Position numbers and translations under genes: made by a program. A DNA stretch of 64,000 nucleotides from RI-153 sp963721725 (GTDB lineage Bacteria; Chloroflexota; Anaerolineae; Caldilineales; Caldilineaceae): the NCBI GenBank assembly GCA_963721725.1, contig CAVRLX010000033.1, positions 165,610-229,609 of the forward strand, read 5' to 3'. The first letter of the stretch is position 1. Each line of letters opens with the position of its first letter. The notes under the pieces are model-generated. The model searched no databases. It was not told where the DNA came from and was given only the letters and a program-made list of their open reading frames with translations. Positions 20,101 through 29,258 of this stretch are shown here, piece by piece.

Positions 20101-20134
20101 AGACCTGACAGGTCTTCTGAGACCTGTCAGGTCT
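20101..20134. repeat. REP palindrome upstream of the transposase
   Basis: Perfect 15-bp arms AGACCTGACAGGTCT and its inverse around the tetraloop TCTG. It lies 23 bases upstream of the transposase start. The same layout (ACCTGACA arms, TCTG loop) recurs at 41,792-41,841. Confidence 0.85.
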
Positions 20135-20156
20135 AGAATACAAAGGAGCAGAGACC

Positions 20157-20778
20157 ATGCCCACTGCACCGCTGGAACCGGGCATTTTCTACCACCTTTA
20201 CAATCGGGGCAACAACCGGGAAACGCTCTTTCGGTATGACGAAAACTACCGCTATTTTCTAGCGCTCTATGCCCGCTATGCAGAACCTGCTTTTGATACT
20301 TACGCCTATTGCCTGCTCCCCAACCATTTTCACCTGTTGGTGCGCGTCCGCAGTGAATCTGAACAGGCCCAGTGGCATCAAACGTACTGCACCCGCCGAT
20401 CTTCCTTTTCAACCCCTTGACCCCAGCCGCCAGTTGAGCCATCTCTTTAACGCCTATGCCAAAGCCGTGAACAAAGCCTTTGGCCGTGTAGGCAGTCTCT
20501 TTCAAAGACCCTTCAAGCGCATCCCGGTGACGGAGCAGCGCTACTTTCAAACGCTGGTCTGCTACATCCACCGTAACCCACAACACCACGGCCTCATCGA
20601 CGACTTCACGCGCTGGCCCTACACTTCCTATCGCACGCTGCTTTCGGAACTGCCCACACGGCTGCACCGGGAGATCGTGCTTGACTGGTTTGGCGGACGC
20701 CCTGCTTTCCAATCCGCCCACCGCCGCAGCGGAGACGCCCCACACCCGCTCTTCTACGAAGCACCCGACCAGACCTGA
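20157..20778 (+). mobile_element. REP-associated tyrosine transposase (RAYT, Y1/IS200-like) with one frame break
   Basis: Single-strand transposase of the Y1 family: N-terminal YHLYNRGNNRE, the metal-binding HxH in LLPNHFHLLVRV, and the helix with the catalytic tyrosine region YFQTLVCYIHRNPQHHGL. Similarity shifts frame near 20,385, so about 206 aa when corrected. It has REP palindromes on both sides, and its stop codon lies inside the right-hand one. RAYTs are thought to move REP sequences in trans. ATG at 20,157 has AAAGGAGC upstream. There are no IS200/605-type ends or TnpB partner, which favours a domesticated RAYT. Confidence 0.88.
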
Positions 20779-20805
20779 CAGGTTTGCAGAAAACCTGTCA
20801 GGTCT
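20771..20805. repeat. REP palindrome shared by the ends of the transposase and NACHT genes
   Basis: Perfect 15-bp arms AGACCTGACAGGTTT (20,771-20,785) and its inverse (20,791-20,805). It supplies the stop codon of the transposase on the plus strand and overlaps the stop codon of the NACHT gene on the minus strand. Confidence 0.85.
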
Positions 20806-23062
20806 ACGCCGCCCCCGGTGGCCGCAACAACCCCGCCCGGATCGCCTCGCGGTCTTGCACATAGGCCAGATCCAGGCAGCGCAGCAGCAGTTCGTTGGCG
20901 TAGAGGTAGTCGTTGAGGCGGTTGATTTGTTGGCGTCGGACAATTCTGGGAATTTCCGAAAACCTCGATGCGTTTCCAAAATCTGCCAGAGGTCATCGGC
21001 AAAACGCTGCCAATCTTGCAGGTCATCTACATCGATTGGCAACGACAATGCCTGCAACGCCGCCGACAACGCTGCATCCTCGGCCAGCGCACAGAGATCG
21101 ATCAATGTGAAGAAAGTCACGAAGATAAATTAGCACGTTCTTCTCCAAATGCTCTAAGCTGCGCCAGCAGTTCAGCAATGGCCCAGGCATAGTAGAGACC
21201 ATAATCTATACCCACTTGAAGTTTAACAGATTGCGAGCGAGATCAAGAGCGATCTAAGGGAGATCAGAGCGCGAGCGAGAGTGAGAGCGAGATCGAGATC
21301 GCACGAGCGCAGATCTAGAGCACGCTCGAGATCTAGCTCAAGCTCGAGATCGCGAGCGTAGAGCGCGCACGATCGAGATTGAGAGCGAGAGCAGAGCAAG
21401 ATCGCGAGTACGAGCAGCAGTAGCGAGCAAGATCGAGAGCGCGATCGAGTCGAACGAGCAGAAAACAAAATAAGTCAGGCGAATGGCGGGTCGCCGTTCG
21501 CCTGACGTTTCGCTTTGGATTGTCTTTTCCTCGGCCCATGCCAGCATTGCCATCAGATCGGCGTCGTCGGCCACCAATTGCGTCAACCGCTCGTCTGCAT
21601 CGCCTCTATAAAATCTTCGGCTCGATCTAGCAAACTGGCAGTCAGTTGAAAAACTTCGCGCCAGCGGGCGTCGGTCAGGTATTGGCTGAATGAGATGGTT
21701 GTTCTCAGTTTAACCTGATTTTCGGTGATATAGCGTGCCGTGAAATACTCCTGAAAACTCAGGTGCGAAAACGAATGGATGTTGTGGGCACGCTCCACCA
21801 GCACGCCGTGTTGGGCTTCAATCGCCCGCAACACGGCTTCGCCGTCAATGTCGGCGGCGGCGGGCGCACCGGGCACTTTGCTTAAATATTCCACCAGCCT
21901 GTCGGCCAGTTCACGTGTGGTCAGATAATATTTGCCACGCACAAAGGCATCGGTCGCCACATGGGCCAGCATCTGCATCTTGCGCCGCGGCGACAGACTG
22001 CGGTAGATCTCATCGCGCTGGATTTCCCGGCTGCTGTCCCACTTGCGCAGCAACGCATCCAGCGCATCCTCATAGAGTTCCACGCGGCGGGCGGGGAAGC
22101 TCATGGCGTCGTCAAAGTAGAGACAGAGCATGGAGAGCAGCAGCGGCACGTTGCAGAGTTCGCGCAGCCCTTCGTTCTCTTTAGCTGTCCAGCTGCTCGA
22201 CAAAGCTGCTGGTACTTGATTGACTGTCTCGCCAAACCATTTGGCCGCGTACTCCTTCACCTGTTCCGCGGTGAAATCGGCCACCTCCACATCGCGAAAA
22301 CCGGGAAAGACGTATTCACTGGCGGCCACGCGGCAGGTGATCAAAAACTGGCTCTTGTCATACTTTTCGTGTAAAGTCTTTGAGCAACAGGCTCAACTTC
22401 GAGCGCTGATTCCCCTCCTGGCGCACCTCGTCCAGCCCGTCAAAGAGCACCAGCGCCCGCCCGTCTTTGAGCAGTTCCTCGGCCCACTCCCCCGCATCGG
22501 GGAAGCCATGAATGTCCAGTTTGTCCACGATGAAGGGCAGCAGTTCCCGGTGTCGGCTATTGGCCCATTCGTGCAGCGAGACAAAGATGGGCAGCCGTGG
22601 GATTGGTCATGCGCCCGCTGATGGCGCGCGTGGTGATGTATTTGAGAAAAGTGGTCTTGCCCGCGCCGGGCTTGCCCAAGAATGTAGAGGTTGTGCCCCT
22701 GGTTGACCAACCCCAGCCCGTTGTGCCGTTGGCCCGCGTGGTGGTGTATCTCAAAACGTTCGGCGGGCCGCTCCATCAACTCGCGCATGTCGAAGCGGCG
22801 GCGCGCCGTCAGTTCATCCAGCAAATAGACGTCGGTGAAGATCTCGCCCAGCGGCGTGTCCTCGTTTTTGCCCAGCACGCGTAGCGTGCCGTAGTGCTTG
22901 AGCAGGCTGGCTTTGTAGCTCGCCAGTGCCGTTTCCCAGCGGGCGCGCTCCTGGCGGTCGCGCCATTTCTCTTTGCCCGCCTGCGACAAAGGGCGTCACA
23001 AAGGTATCCAGCAGCCAGGTCAGCCCGGCCGCGGCGGATTCGTCACCAGGGAAGAGGGTCAT
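20804..23062 (-). CDS. NACHT-domain STAND NTPase (several frame breaks)
   Basis: Assembled from successive minus-strand frames, about 750 codons. The N-terminal helical segment (YKASLLKHYGTLRVLGK) leads to a NACHT ATPase: Walker A LGKPGAGKTTFLKYI, Walker B ALVLFDGLDE, sensor FLITCRVA, then the winged-helix part with SFSHLSFQEYFTARYI. Next comes a stretch rich in Arg, Ala, Leu and Asp (21,223-21,470), then a C-terminal helical block (WQRFADDLWQILETH; YANELLLRCLDLAYV). This is the architecture of cyanobacterial and Chloroflexi NACHT proteins, some of which defend against phage. Frame changes near 22,980, 22,680, 22,600, 22,380, 21,590 and 21,120 could be errors or real decay. Defence function is inferred. 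Confidence 0.78.
21223..21470 (-). repeat. GAGATCGAGAGCG-type low-complexity tract encoding an R/A/L/D-rich segment
   Basis: Irregular repeats of GAGATC, GAGCGC and GAGAGC. On the minus strand they read as RALDLDLALTLARAL-like helices, a known feature of this NACHT group, so the tract is coding. Confidence 0.7.
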
Positions 23063-23139
23063 GGGTGGGCCTTTCATGGGTGGAGGGCGAATGAATCATC
23101 GTACATGCATCCGGGGGATGAAGTCCCCCGGCTAGACGT

Positions 23140-23194
23140 AGCGCCCCGTGAACGGGGCTTTCCGGAATTATTCAAGCCCCGTTCACGGGGCGCT
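23140..23194. repeat. 55-bp palindrome between NACHT and ParB/Usp genes
   Basis: Perfect 21-bp arms built on GCGCCCCGTGAACGGGGC, 13-base loop. Smaller inverted repeats flank it (GGGGGATGAAGTCCCCC near 23,112 and CGGGGATTGATCCCCG near 23,205). It looks like a REP-type cluster and may also end transcription of the upstream minus-strand gene. Confidence 0.75.
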
Positions 23195-23222
23195 GCTCGT
23201 TGCACGGGGATTGATCCCCGTG

Positions 23223-24962
23223 TCACCGGCAAATCAACACCGGCAACTTGGTCGTGCGCAGGATCTCGTCCACGGTGCTGCCCACGATTACCGTTAGCAT
23301 GGCGTTGGCGCCATAGCCGCCCAGCAACAGCAGATCACAGCCACGGTCGGCGGCGGTGTCGAGAATGGCATGGGCGGCGGGTCCACGCGCGGTGACGGTT
23401 TCGGGGGCGATGTTCATTTCGGCGGTGTAGTGCGCGGCTTCGGCCAGCGCTGCGGTCAGATCCAGCCCTTCTTCGGCCACGCCGATGACCGTGAGGCGAG
23501 TTTCCCAGCGCGCTGCCATGTACGCGCCAATGTAGAGCGCTTCACGCGCTTTGGGGCTGCCATCATAGGCCAGCAGCGCATGGCGCATGGGCGAGGGATC
23601 GCCGGGGACAGTCAGCACCGGGCGCGGGCAGCGGCGCAGCAACAACGACATGCCCGAACTCAGCCGATCCAACGCCTGGTTGCCCGGCGCAAAGGTGAGC
23701 GGCATCACCACGGCGTCGGCCCAACGCGCGCGATCCACCAGCGCATCCACCACGGGGGTGCTGCCACTGCCGCCCACTTCGCTGCGAAAATCGCCGGAAA
23801 CCCCGGCCCCCCGGCAGCGTTTGAGGAACTCGGCGCGCATTACCCCCACGTCACCGCTAAAGCGCTTGCCCTCCTCGCGCACCACATGCAAGCCGTGCAG
23901 CGCGCCACCATCGGCACGCGCCATGACCAGCGCCTGGTCCAAGGCACGCCAGCCCTGGGGTTGGCCGTTGATGGCAACCAACATGTCGCGAAAGAGGCGA
24001 TCATCCCTCCGCGTGGGCAGCCATGTGCGCCGCCACGATCCCGGCGGCGGTCCCGATTCCAGCGTGTCCGGCGTCACAGCCTCGCGCAGCCGCGCCGTGG
24101 GATTCTCGGCCTCCATCTCTTCCATGAGATCCACAGCGGCGGCGTGTGTATTCACCGTCCAGCCCACGCGCTCGGAAATATCGGTACGGTGACGGGCAAT
24201 CCAGGCGTAGAGGTCAGCGGGCGTGCGGTCGGGGAAGTTGCGCAAAATGCCCAGTTCGTCAATCAGGGCCACGGCGGGCACATAGGCGTTGTCATACCAA
24301 TCGGTGACGGCCTCGCTATAGGTCACTTTTGCGCCCTGTTCGCGTGAGAGAAAATAGTGGTGCAGATCGACCATCTCCATCAGCGTGGTGTAGCCCACGG
24401 GAGAGGTGACATGCACGTTGTGATCGGGGCGCAATGCGTCGATCTGGGTGTAGTCGAGGAAATCGGCATAGGCCGCTTTGAGGATGATATCGACCCAATC
24501 GTCGTCGGGCGAAAGCTGCACATTGGTCTCGATCTGGATGACATAGCCTTCAATATGGGTGGCGCCCATCTCCCCCGCCACGGAGACCCGATGGTTGCCG
24601 TCCTCGACAAAGTAGGCATCGCCGATCTGGTAGCACTCAATGGGGGGCAGGCCAGACATGGTTTCCACGGCAGCGCGCACGCGTGACCAGCGCTCGCTGG
24701 TGGCGTCTGTGCGCGGCAGAAAGGTGCGCGTGAAATCTTGATAGCGGCCCACGCTGCCCACAATCGCCGCCAGCGGGATCTCTTTGCGCGTGCGCCGGCC
24801 CGCGACTTTGGCCTTGATCTGGCGGCGCACATCCTCAAACGAGAGCAGATCGGCAGATTTGCCACGCAGCCGCGCCCACAGCCGCTCCAACTCGGCCCGA
24901 TTGCGCGCCGCCCGAAAGCGCTGCAAGGCATGAAGATAATGATGTCCGCTGCTTTCGCTCAT
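23223..24962 (-). CDS. ParB-like domain protein with two universal-stress (Usp) domains
   Basis: 579 aa. The N-terminal half carries a ParB/sulfiredoxin-type fold: IPLAAIVGSVGRYQDFTRTFLPR, then DAYFVEDGNHRVSVAGEMG, which has the DGNHR motif that in ParB-like proteins binds nucleotides or substrate. The C-terminal half holds two Usp domains (about 330-450 and 455-579): MLVAINGQPQ... and HALLAYDGSPKAREAL...GGYGANAMLTVIVGSTVDEIL, the second with the ATP-binding G-x2-G-x9-G-[ST] pattern. The first Usp copy has lost this loop. ATG at 24,962. Function unknown; possibly a stress-responsive nucleotide-binding protein. Confidence 0.82.
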   Translation of the reverse strand: MSESSGHHYLHALQRFRAARNRAELERLWARLRGKSADLLSFEDVRRQIKAKVAGRRTRKEIPLAAIVGSVGRYQDFTRTFLPRTDATSERWSRVRAAVETMSGLPPIECYQIGDAYFVEDGNHRVSVAGEMGATHIEGYVIQIETNVQLSPDDDWVDIILKAAYADFLDYTQIDALRPDHNVHVTSPVGYTTLMEMVDLHHYFLSREQGAKVTYSEAVTDWYDNAYVPAVALIDELGILRNFPDRTPADLYAWIARHRTDISERVGWTVNTHAAAVDLMEEMEAENPTARLREAVTPDTLESGPPPGSWRRTWLPTRRDDRLFRDMLVAINGQPQGWRALDQALVMARADGGALHGLHVVREEGKRFSGDVGVMRAEFLKRCRGAGVSGDFRSEVGGSGSTPVVDALVDRARWADAVVMPLTFAPGNQALDRLSSGMSLLLRRCPRPVLTVPGDPSPMRHALLAYDGSPKAREALYIGAYMAARWETRLTVIGVAEEGLDLTAALAEAAHYTAEMNIAPETVTARGPAAHAILDTAADRGCDLLLLGGYGANAMLTVIVGSTVDEILRTTKLPVLICR

Positions 24963-24980
24963 GGGGAACTCCGGAGAATC

Positions 24981-25030
24981 GGCGATTAGCGATTGGCGAT
25001 TAGGAAGCTAATCGCCAATCGCTAATCGCC
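24981..25030. repeat. 50-bp perfect hairpin in the adh-Usp spacer
   Basis: 23-bp arms made of GCGATTAGCGATTGG words close on the tetraloop GAAG. On the plus strand it is followed by a short T run. It lies downstream of the minus-strand alcohol dehydrogenase and may act as a terminator, or be one of the genome's repetitive words. Confidence 0.75.
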
Positions 25031-25040
25031 AGTCGCTTTT

Positions 25041-26123
25041 CTATCCGAATACAATCACATTGCGCAACGCCTCGCCGCGCTCCATGGCGGCGATGGCTTC
25101 GTTGATCTCTGCCAGCGGATAGCGCCGGGTGACCAGTTCAGCCAGTTTCAGCCGCCCTTGTTGATAGAGTTCCACAAGGTGGGGCACGTCTGTGTGCAGC
25201 CGGGTGGACCCCATGTTGCTGCCCATGACGGTGCGTCCCGTGGTGAAGTGATGGGCGTTCATGGGGACCATGACCTCTTCGTTGGCGGGCATGCCCACGA
25301 TCACCGTGGTGCCAGTTTTGCGGCTCATGGCGAAGCCCTGGCTGATGGCGCGCGGGCTGCCCACGGTGACCAGCGCATAGTCCACGCCGTGACCGTCGGT
25401 CTGGGCCAGCACCGCCGCCACGGGATCGTCAGCCGTGGCGTTGACGGTGTGCGTCGCCCCAAAGGTGCGCGCCGCCGCCAGTTTATTCTCCAACACATCC
25501 ACGGCGATGATCTGGCGCGCGCCGGAGATCACCGCGCCTTGCACGGCGTTCAGTCCCACACCGCCACAACCGATCACGGCCACGCTGCTGCCCGGTCGCA
25601 CCTGTGCCGTGTTGACCGCCGCGCCCAACCCTGTGATCACCCCACAGGCCAGCAACGAGGCCAGATCCAGCGGCAGATCGGGGGGGATCTTCACCACCTG
25701 TGGCTCATGCACAATGGCATATTCGGCAAAGGTGGCGCAGCGGATGCCGTGGCGGATCGCCTGTCCATCTTTGCTGTGCAGGCGGCTTTGGCTGTCCAGC
25801 GGATAGGTCGTTTCACAGGCAAAGGGCTTGCCCTGTTGACATTGATAGCAGCGGCCACAACTGCGCAACAGCGAGATCACCACGGGATCGCCCGGCTGCA
25901 CCGTGGTGACGCCCGGCCCCACCTCCGACACGATCCCGGCGGCCTCGTGGCCGGCGATCACCGGGACCGTGCCGCCCCACTCGCCGCGGATCAGGTGCAC
26001 GTCGCTGTGGCAGATGGCACACGCCGCCACTTTCACCTTGACTTCCCCCGCTTGCGGCGGATCGATTTCCACCTCTTCCACGGTTAACGGTTTGCCAAAT
26101 TCATAACAGACGGCGGCTTTCAT
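25041..26123 (-). CDS. Zinc-dependent alcohol dehydrogenase (class III/formaldehyde-dehydrogenase group)
   Basis: 360 aa medium-chain dehydrogenase. Catalytic zinc ligands are in ICHSDVHLIRG and GHEAAG; the structural zinc uses the four cysteines of SCGRCYQCQQGKPFAC, close to the class III spacing. NAD is bound at VIGCGGVGLNAVQG followed by an acidic residue (IAVDV), which favours NAD over NADP. Related to AdhC and to mycothiol- or NDMA-linked enzymes; substrate unknown. ATG at 26,123 has AAGGAGACCT directly upstream; the longer open frame upstream is spacer DNA. Confidence 0.88.
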   Translation of the reverse strand: MKAAVCYEFGKPLTVEEVEIDPPQAGEVKVKVAACAICHSDVHLIRGEWGGTVPVIAGHEAAGIVSEVGPGVTTVQPGDPVVISLLRSCGRCYQCQQGKPFACETTYPLDSQSRLHSKDGQAIRHGIRCATFAEYAIVHEPQVVKIPPDLPLDLASLLACGVITGLGAAVNTAQVRPGSSVAVIGCGGVGLNAVQGAVISGARQIIAVDVLENKLAAARTFGATHTVNATADDPVAAVLAQTDGHGVDYALVTVGSPRAISQGFAMSRKTGTTVIVGMPANEEVMVPMNAHHFTTGRTVMGSNMGSTRLHTDVPHLVELYQQGRLKLAELVTRRYPLAEINEAIAAMERGEALRNVIVFG

Positions 26124-26139
26124 AGGTCTCCTTGGGGTG

Positions 26140-26290
26140 AATTGCGAGTTGAGAGTTGCTGACGACAGACAACAGGATGACCCCTCACTGTGCAGCAGTT
26201 CGTCCATCGTCTGTCGTCGGTGGTTGGCCGTCGGTGGTCGGTCGTCGGTGGTCGGCCGTCTATCGTCTTTGCTCAAAGTTGTTTCGTCAA
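26140..26290. repeat. Low-complexity spacer of GTCGGTGGTCGG words
   Basis: Runs of TCGTCGGTGGTCGG and related words between the GNAT and alcohol dehydrogenase genes. The complementary words occur inside the YfhO coding region. Confidence 0.7.
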
Positions 26291-26749
26291 AAATTCCGCG
26301 CCGCCCCACTCGTCCGGGGTGACGCCGCGGCCATCAAACCCGTAGCCCAGCGCGGGGTAAAGGCGGCGGGCATTGGCATAGCCTTCGTCCATGCCCACGC
26401 CGATGCCCATGACAGCTTTGCCGGCGGCGCGTGCTAAATCTTCACAGGCGGCAATCATGGCGGTGGCGATGCCGCGACGGCGATAGGCTTCCAACACGTT
26501 CATGTCGTTGATCTCTGGAATATCCGCAGTGCCAAACGGTTCATAGTCCGACTGCCAGAGCACGTTGGCATAGCCTGCAATCTCGCCATCCACCAACGCC
26601 ACCAGGGTGACCCGGCTGCCCGCTTCATTCTCCGCCCAATAGCGCTTATATTGAGCGGGCGGCTTGTTCCAACTGGCGAAGGCAGCGGCCACGCGCTCGA
26701 TATCGGCGGCTTGCATGGGCCGAATGATCACCGTTTCGGGATGTGTCAT
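26273..26749 (-). CDS. GNAT-family N-acetyltransferase
   Basis: 158 aa. Typical GNAT fold: an N-terminal strand-helix with VIIRPMQAADIERV, the acetyl-CoA loop RRRGIATAMIAACEDLA (R/Q-x-x-G-x-A/G) and a C-terminal ALGYGF. Acceptor unknown. It is read with the downstream alcohol dehydrogenase and follows the Uma2 gene with only 12 bases between, so a transcription unit is possible. Confidence 0.87.
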   Translation of the reverse strand: MTHPETVIIRPMQAADIERVAAAFASWNKPPAQYKRYWAENEAGSRVTLVALVDGEIAGYANVLWQSDYEPFGTADIPEINDMNVLEAYRRRGIATAMIAACEDLARAAGKAVMGIGVGMDEGYANARRLYPALGYGFDGRGVTPDEWGGAEFLTKQL

Positions 26750-26761
26750 AGCAGGCTCCGT

Positions 26762-27385
26762 TTATCCGTTGGCGTCGAAAACCTCATCGACATTGGCGGT
26801 AAATCCATTCAACAGCACCGAAGTCGCCACATCCCCGCGGCGGAAGACGCCGTGGACGGCGTAGCTCTCGCCATCCAGTCGCAACACGGTCACCGTCTCC
26901 GGCTCCGGGTCCACGATCCAATATTCGGGGATGCCCGCCTGGGCGTACTCTGCGCGCTTGGTGACCAGATCACGCTCCCGATCTTTGCGGCCACCACTCA
27001 CCACCTCGATGACCAGATCAGCGCCTTCCCAATAGCGGTCGTAACAGCGATGACGATGTTGGTTGAACATAAAGAGAACATCCGGCTCCCGAAATTTCCC
27101 CTCCCAGAGTTGCACCTGTACCGGCGCGGCAACGACCGTTCCTAACGCCTTCGTGTTGACGAATCGATGTAACAGGCGATACAAATAGAGGGCAACAAAC
27201 TGATGTTTTAGCGTGGGCATGGGCAACACCTCCACCGTCCCGTGTGAAAATTCAACCAGCCGATTTGTCTCCAGCGCCAGATAATCGCCCTCGCTCCAAA
27301 AGCCTTGGTTGGGGAAAAGGTGGGCAATTTCCCAGGTCGGCTCGGCTTCCACGCGTTCTTGTACAGCTTCTGATTGTACGCTCAT
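26762..27385 (-). CDS. Uma2-family (DUF820) putative restriction-endonuclease-fold nuclease
   Basis: 207 aa. The family pattern is clear: FLVEFSHGTVEVLPMPT-like N-terminus, EPDVLFM, ADLVIEVVSGGRKDRERDLVTKRAEYAQAGIPEYWIVDPE. The PD-(D/E)xK-type residues (EPDV, VIEV, K of TKRAEY) are kept. Uma2 proteins are abundant in cyanobacteria and Chloroflexota and often spread as small mobile genes; biological role not established. Confidence 0.9.
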   Translation of the reverse strand: MSVQSEAVQERVEAEPTWEIAHLFPNQGFWSEGDYLALETNRLVEFSHGTVEVLPMPTLKHQFVALYLYRLLHRFVNTKALGTVVAAPVQVQLWEGKFREPDVLFMFNQHRHRCYDRYWEGADLVIEVVSGGRKDRERDLVTKRAEYAQAGIPEYWIVDPEPETVTVLRLDGESYAVHGVFRRGDVATSVLLNGFTANVDEVFDANG

Positions 27386-27488
27386 GGCTTACTCCTTGAC
27401 TTACGATTGGACGATTAGGAGATTAAAATCAGTGCTTCTGACCAATCTCTCAATCGCCCAATCTCTTCCGTTCAATCTCCCCATCATA

Positions 27489-28248
27489 TCACGTCAGCGG
27501 ACGTCCGCCGTCCACCGGCACGAAGGTTCCCGTGGTCATGGGCATGTGCGCGATCACGGCGTAGATCGTCTCGGCCACATCCTCGGCGGTGACCAGCCGC
27601 CCCTGGGGCGTACGGCGCGTCTGTTCGCTGATCCAGGCTGGATCAAACGAAGCAGCGTAGGGGCCATCCACAAGGCCGGGCGAGACCGAGACGACGCGAA
27701 TTTGGGGAGCCAACGCCCGCCCCAGCGACCGGGTCATGGAATCCAGCGCAGCTTTGGAGGCGCAATAGGCCACGTTGCTGCCCTGCCCCGTGCGCCCGGC
27801 AATCGACGAAAGGTTGATCACGGTGCCGCCGTCGCCGGCCATGAGCAGATCCTTGCAGGCGCGAAATAGACGCAAACGCGCCGCGCCAGTTGGTCTGAAA
27901 GATGCGATCAATCAGTTCGTCGTCCAGTGCATCCAGATCGGCGTGATCCACATAGCGCGTAAAGCCGGCGTTGTTGATCAAAATGTGGAGTTTGCCATAA
28001 CGTTCACGCACAAAGTCGGCCATGCGCGCCACGTCGGCGGCGTTGTCCACGGCGGCGTGGATCAGACTATGCCCCGTGCCGGGCAGTGAATTGAGCACGG
28101 CCTGCGCCGCCGCCTCGCTGCTGCGATAGTTGACGATCACCTGTGCGCCTGCCGCGGCCAATCGACGACAGGTGGCCGCGCCAATGTCACCACTGCCGCC
28201 GGTGACGAGGGCGACGCGGTGGGAGAGGGAAACTTCTACTTGAGTCAT
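27489..28248 (-). CDS. Short-chain dehydrogenase/reductase (frame break near 27,890)
   Basis: NAD(P)-binding TGGSGDIG motif (VALVTGGSGDIGAATCRRLA), NNAGF, and after the frame change NLSSIAG with catalytic YCASK, then SPGLVDGPY and a C-terminal VPVDGG. It closely resembles FabG-type oxidoreductases; substrate unknown. NYRSSE after the second strand suggests NADPH use. Similarity shifts frame at about 27,870-27,900; joined, the protein is about 253 aa, a normal length. Stands alone between Uma2 and the toxin-antitoxin pair. Confidence 0.87.
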
Positions 28249-28296
28249 TATTTATTCCCGTGACTATTTAATAAAGAAATGCAACACCGCACAGCG

Positions 28297-28783
28297 TTAA
28301 GACTCACCTGCCAAGAGGAGAACACGCCGTTTGATTTCTGCCGATATCCACATTCCTGCTGTATCCAGCTCTTCCACGTAGGGGTTGATCTGCTCAATCA
28401 AACCCTGAGACTTGGCTTCCAATAAAATCTTTAATGTTCCCCACACTTGTAAACCGGCCAGTTGTGCTGTTCGTCGTGCAAGCAAGTCATCAAGCAAAAT
28501 GATTCGGATCTGGATTTTCAAGTGCCAGGGTTATTGCCGCGATTCGCCTGCCCCCAGGTCTGATACAAGCCATTCAGAAGGGATAGATCGGGGATTGACA
28601 ATGCGTAACCAGGGATAATCAGTAAGATCTGGGCACATCATACCCCTGGTTACGTCCGGCTAGTAGCTCAGTTTGGACAGCTTCTGGTGTCCAAACTTCA
28701 GCGAATAAACTGGGCAGCCAGTCAATGCCTTTGATCCGATAAAGGTAGAACAAAGGGGATGTATTACTGATGGCTTTGAGCAT
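28297..28783 (-). CDS. DUF3368 PIN-like toxin (frame breaks near 28,630 and 28,520)
   Basis: Starts at the ATG at 28,783, overlapping the antitoxin by 20 bases. The product, read in three successive frames, is AISNTSPLFYLYRIKGIDWLP, LFAEVWTPEAVQTELLAG, then SEWLVSDLGAGE and finally IILLDDLLARRTAQLAGLQVWGTLKILLEAK to the end. This is the PIN-like fold of DUF3368 nucleases with its conserved N-terminal Asn-Thr-Ser-Pro and central LDD. It may be intact with sequence errors, or inactivated. Partner of the UPF0175 protein. Confidence 0.72.
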
Positions 28784-29027
28784 ATGCGCGCTCTAACTCT
28801 TCAAGTTCAGCCGCTAAGGGAAAAACCTTGTATCGATTCAGGTTGAGCAAAAACTCTACTCTGGACATGCCGGCAAATTCCGCAGCACTGCCAGACGACA
28901 GTCTGCCCATTTCAAACAACTTAACAGCCGCTAACACTCGGATCTCGCGCCCAAACGAGACAGCATCTGTCTTTTCTGCAAGCAGTACCTTTTCAGGAAT
29001 TTCAACTGTAATTTGTTGAAGACCCAT
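28764..29027 (-). CDS. UPF0175-family antitoxin
   Basis: 87 aa with the family signature: IPEKVLLAEK, then VLAAVKLFEMGRLSSGSAAEFAGMSRVEFLLNLNRYKV, a helix-turn-helix-like region. UPF0175 genes usually precede DUF3368 toxins, as here. GAGGGGG lies upstream of the ATG. Probably binds DNA and autoregulates the pair. Confidence 0.88.
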   Translation of the reverse strand: MGLQQITVEIPEKVLLAEKTDAVSFGREIRVLAAVKLFEMGRLSSGSAAEFAGMSRVEFLLNLNRYKVFPLAAELEELERAYAQSHQ

Positions 29028-29258
29028 ATGTCCCCCTCTTTCTATCAGATTTGTGATTGATAGGCATAGACTGTAGATAATTCTATACTCTAATCTTGAT
29101 ATTTCCCTAGCGTCTGAATTACTGTCAGGTCTTGAAAAGATGCTGGCTTAGTTCATGAAACATGATTTGGAAGAAGATAAGGTATCTGTACATAATTTTA
29201 GGGAGTAACGCCACCACTACCCTCTATACTCATTTCTGCTCCGTGTTAGCCACTCTTT

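Noticed and set aside
21223..21470. GAGATCGAGAGCG tract as a non-coding satellite or CRISPR-like array
   Set aside because: It encodes RALDLD-like helices within the NACHT gene, as known for this protein group, and has no regular repeat-spacer pattern.
26140..26290. GTCGGTGGTCGG tract as an origin-type iteron or CRISPR
   Set aside because: Irregular word spacing and the same words in many spacers; no replication gene nearby.
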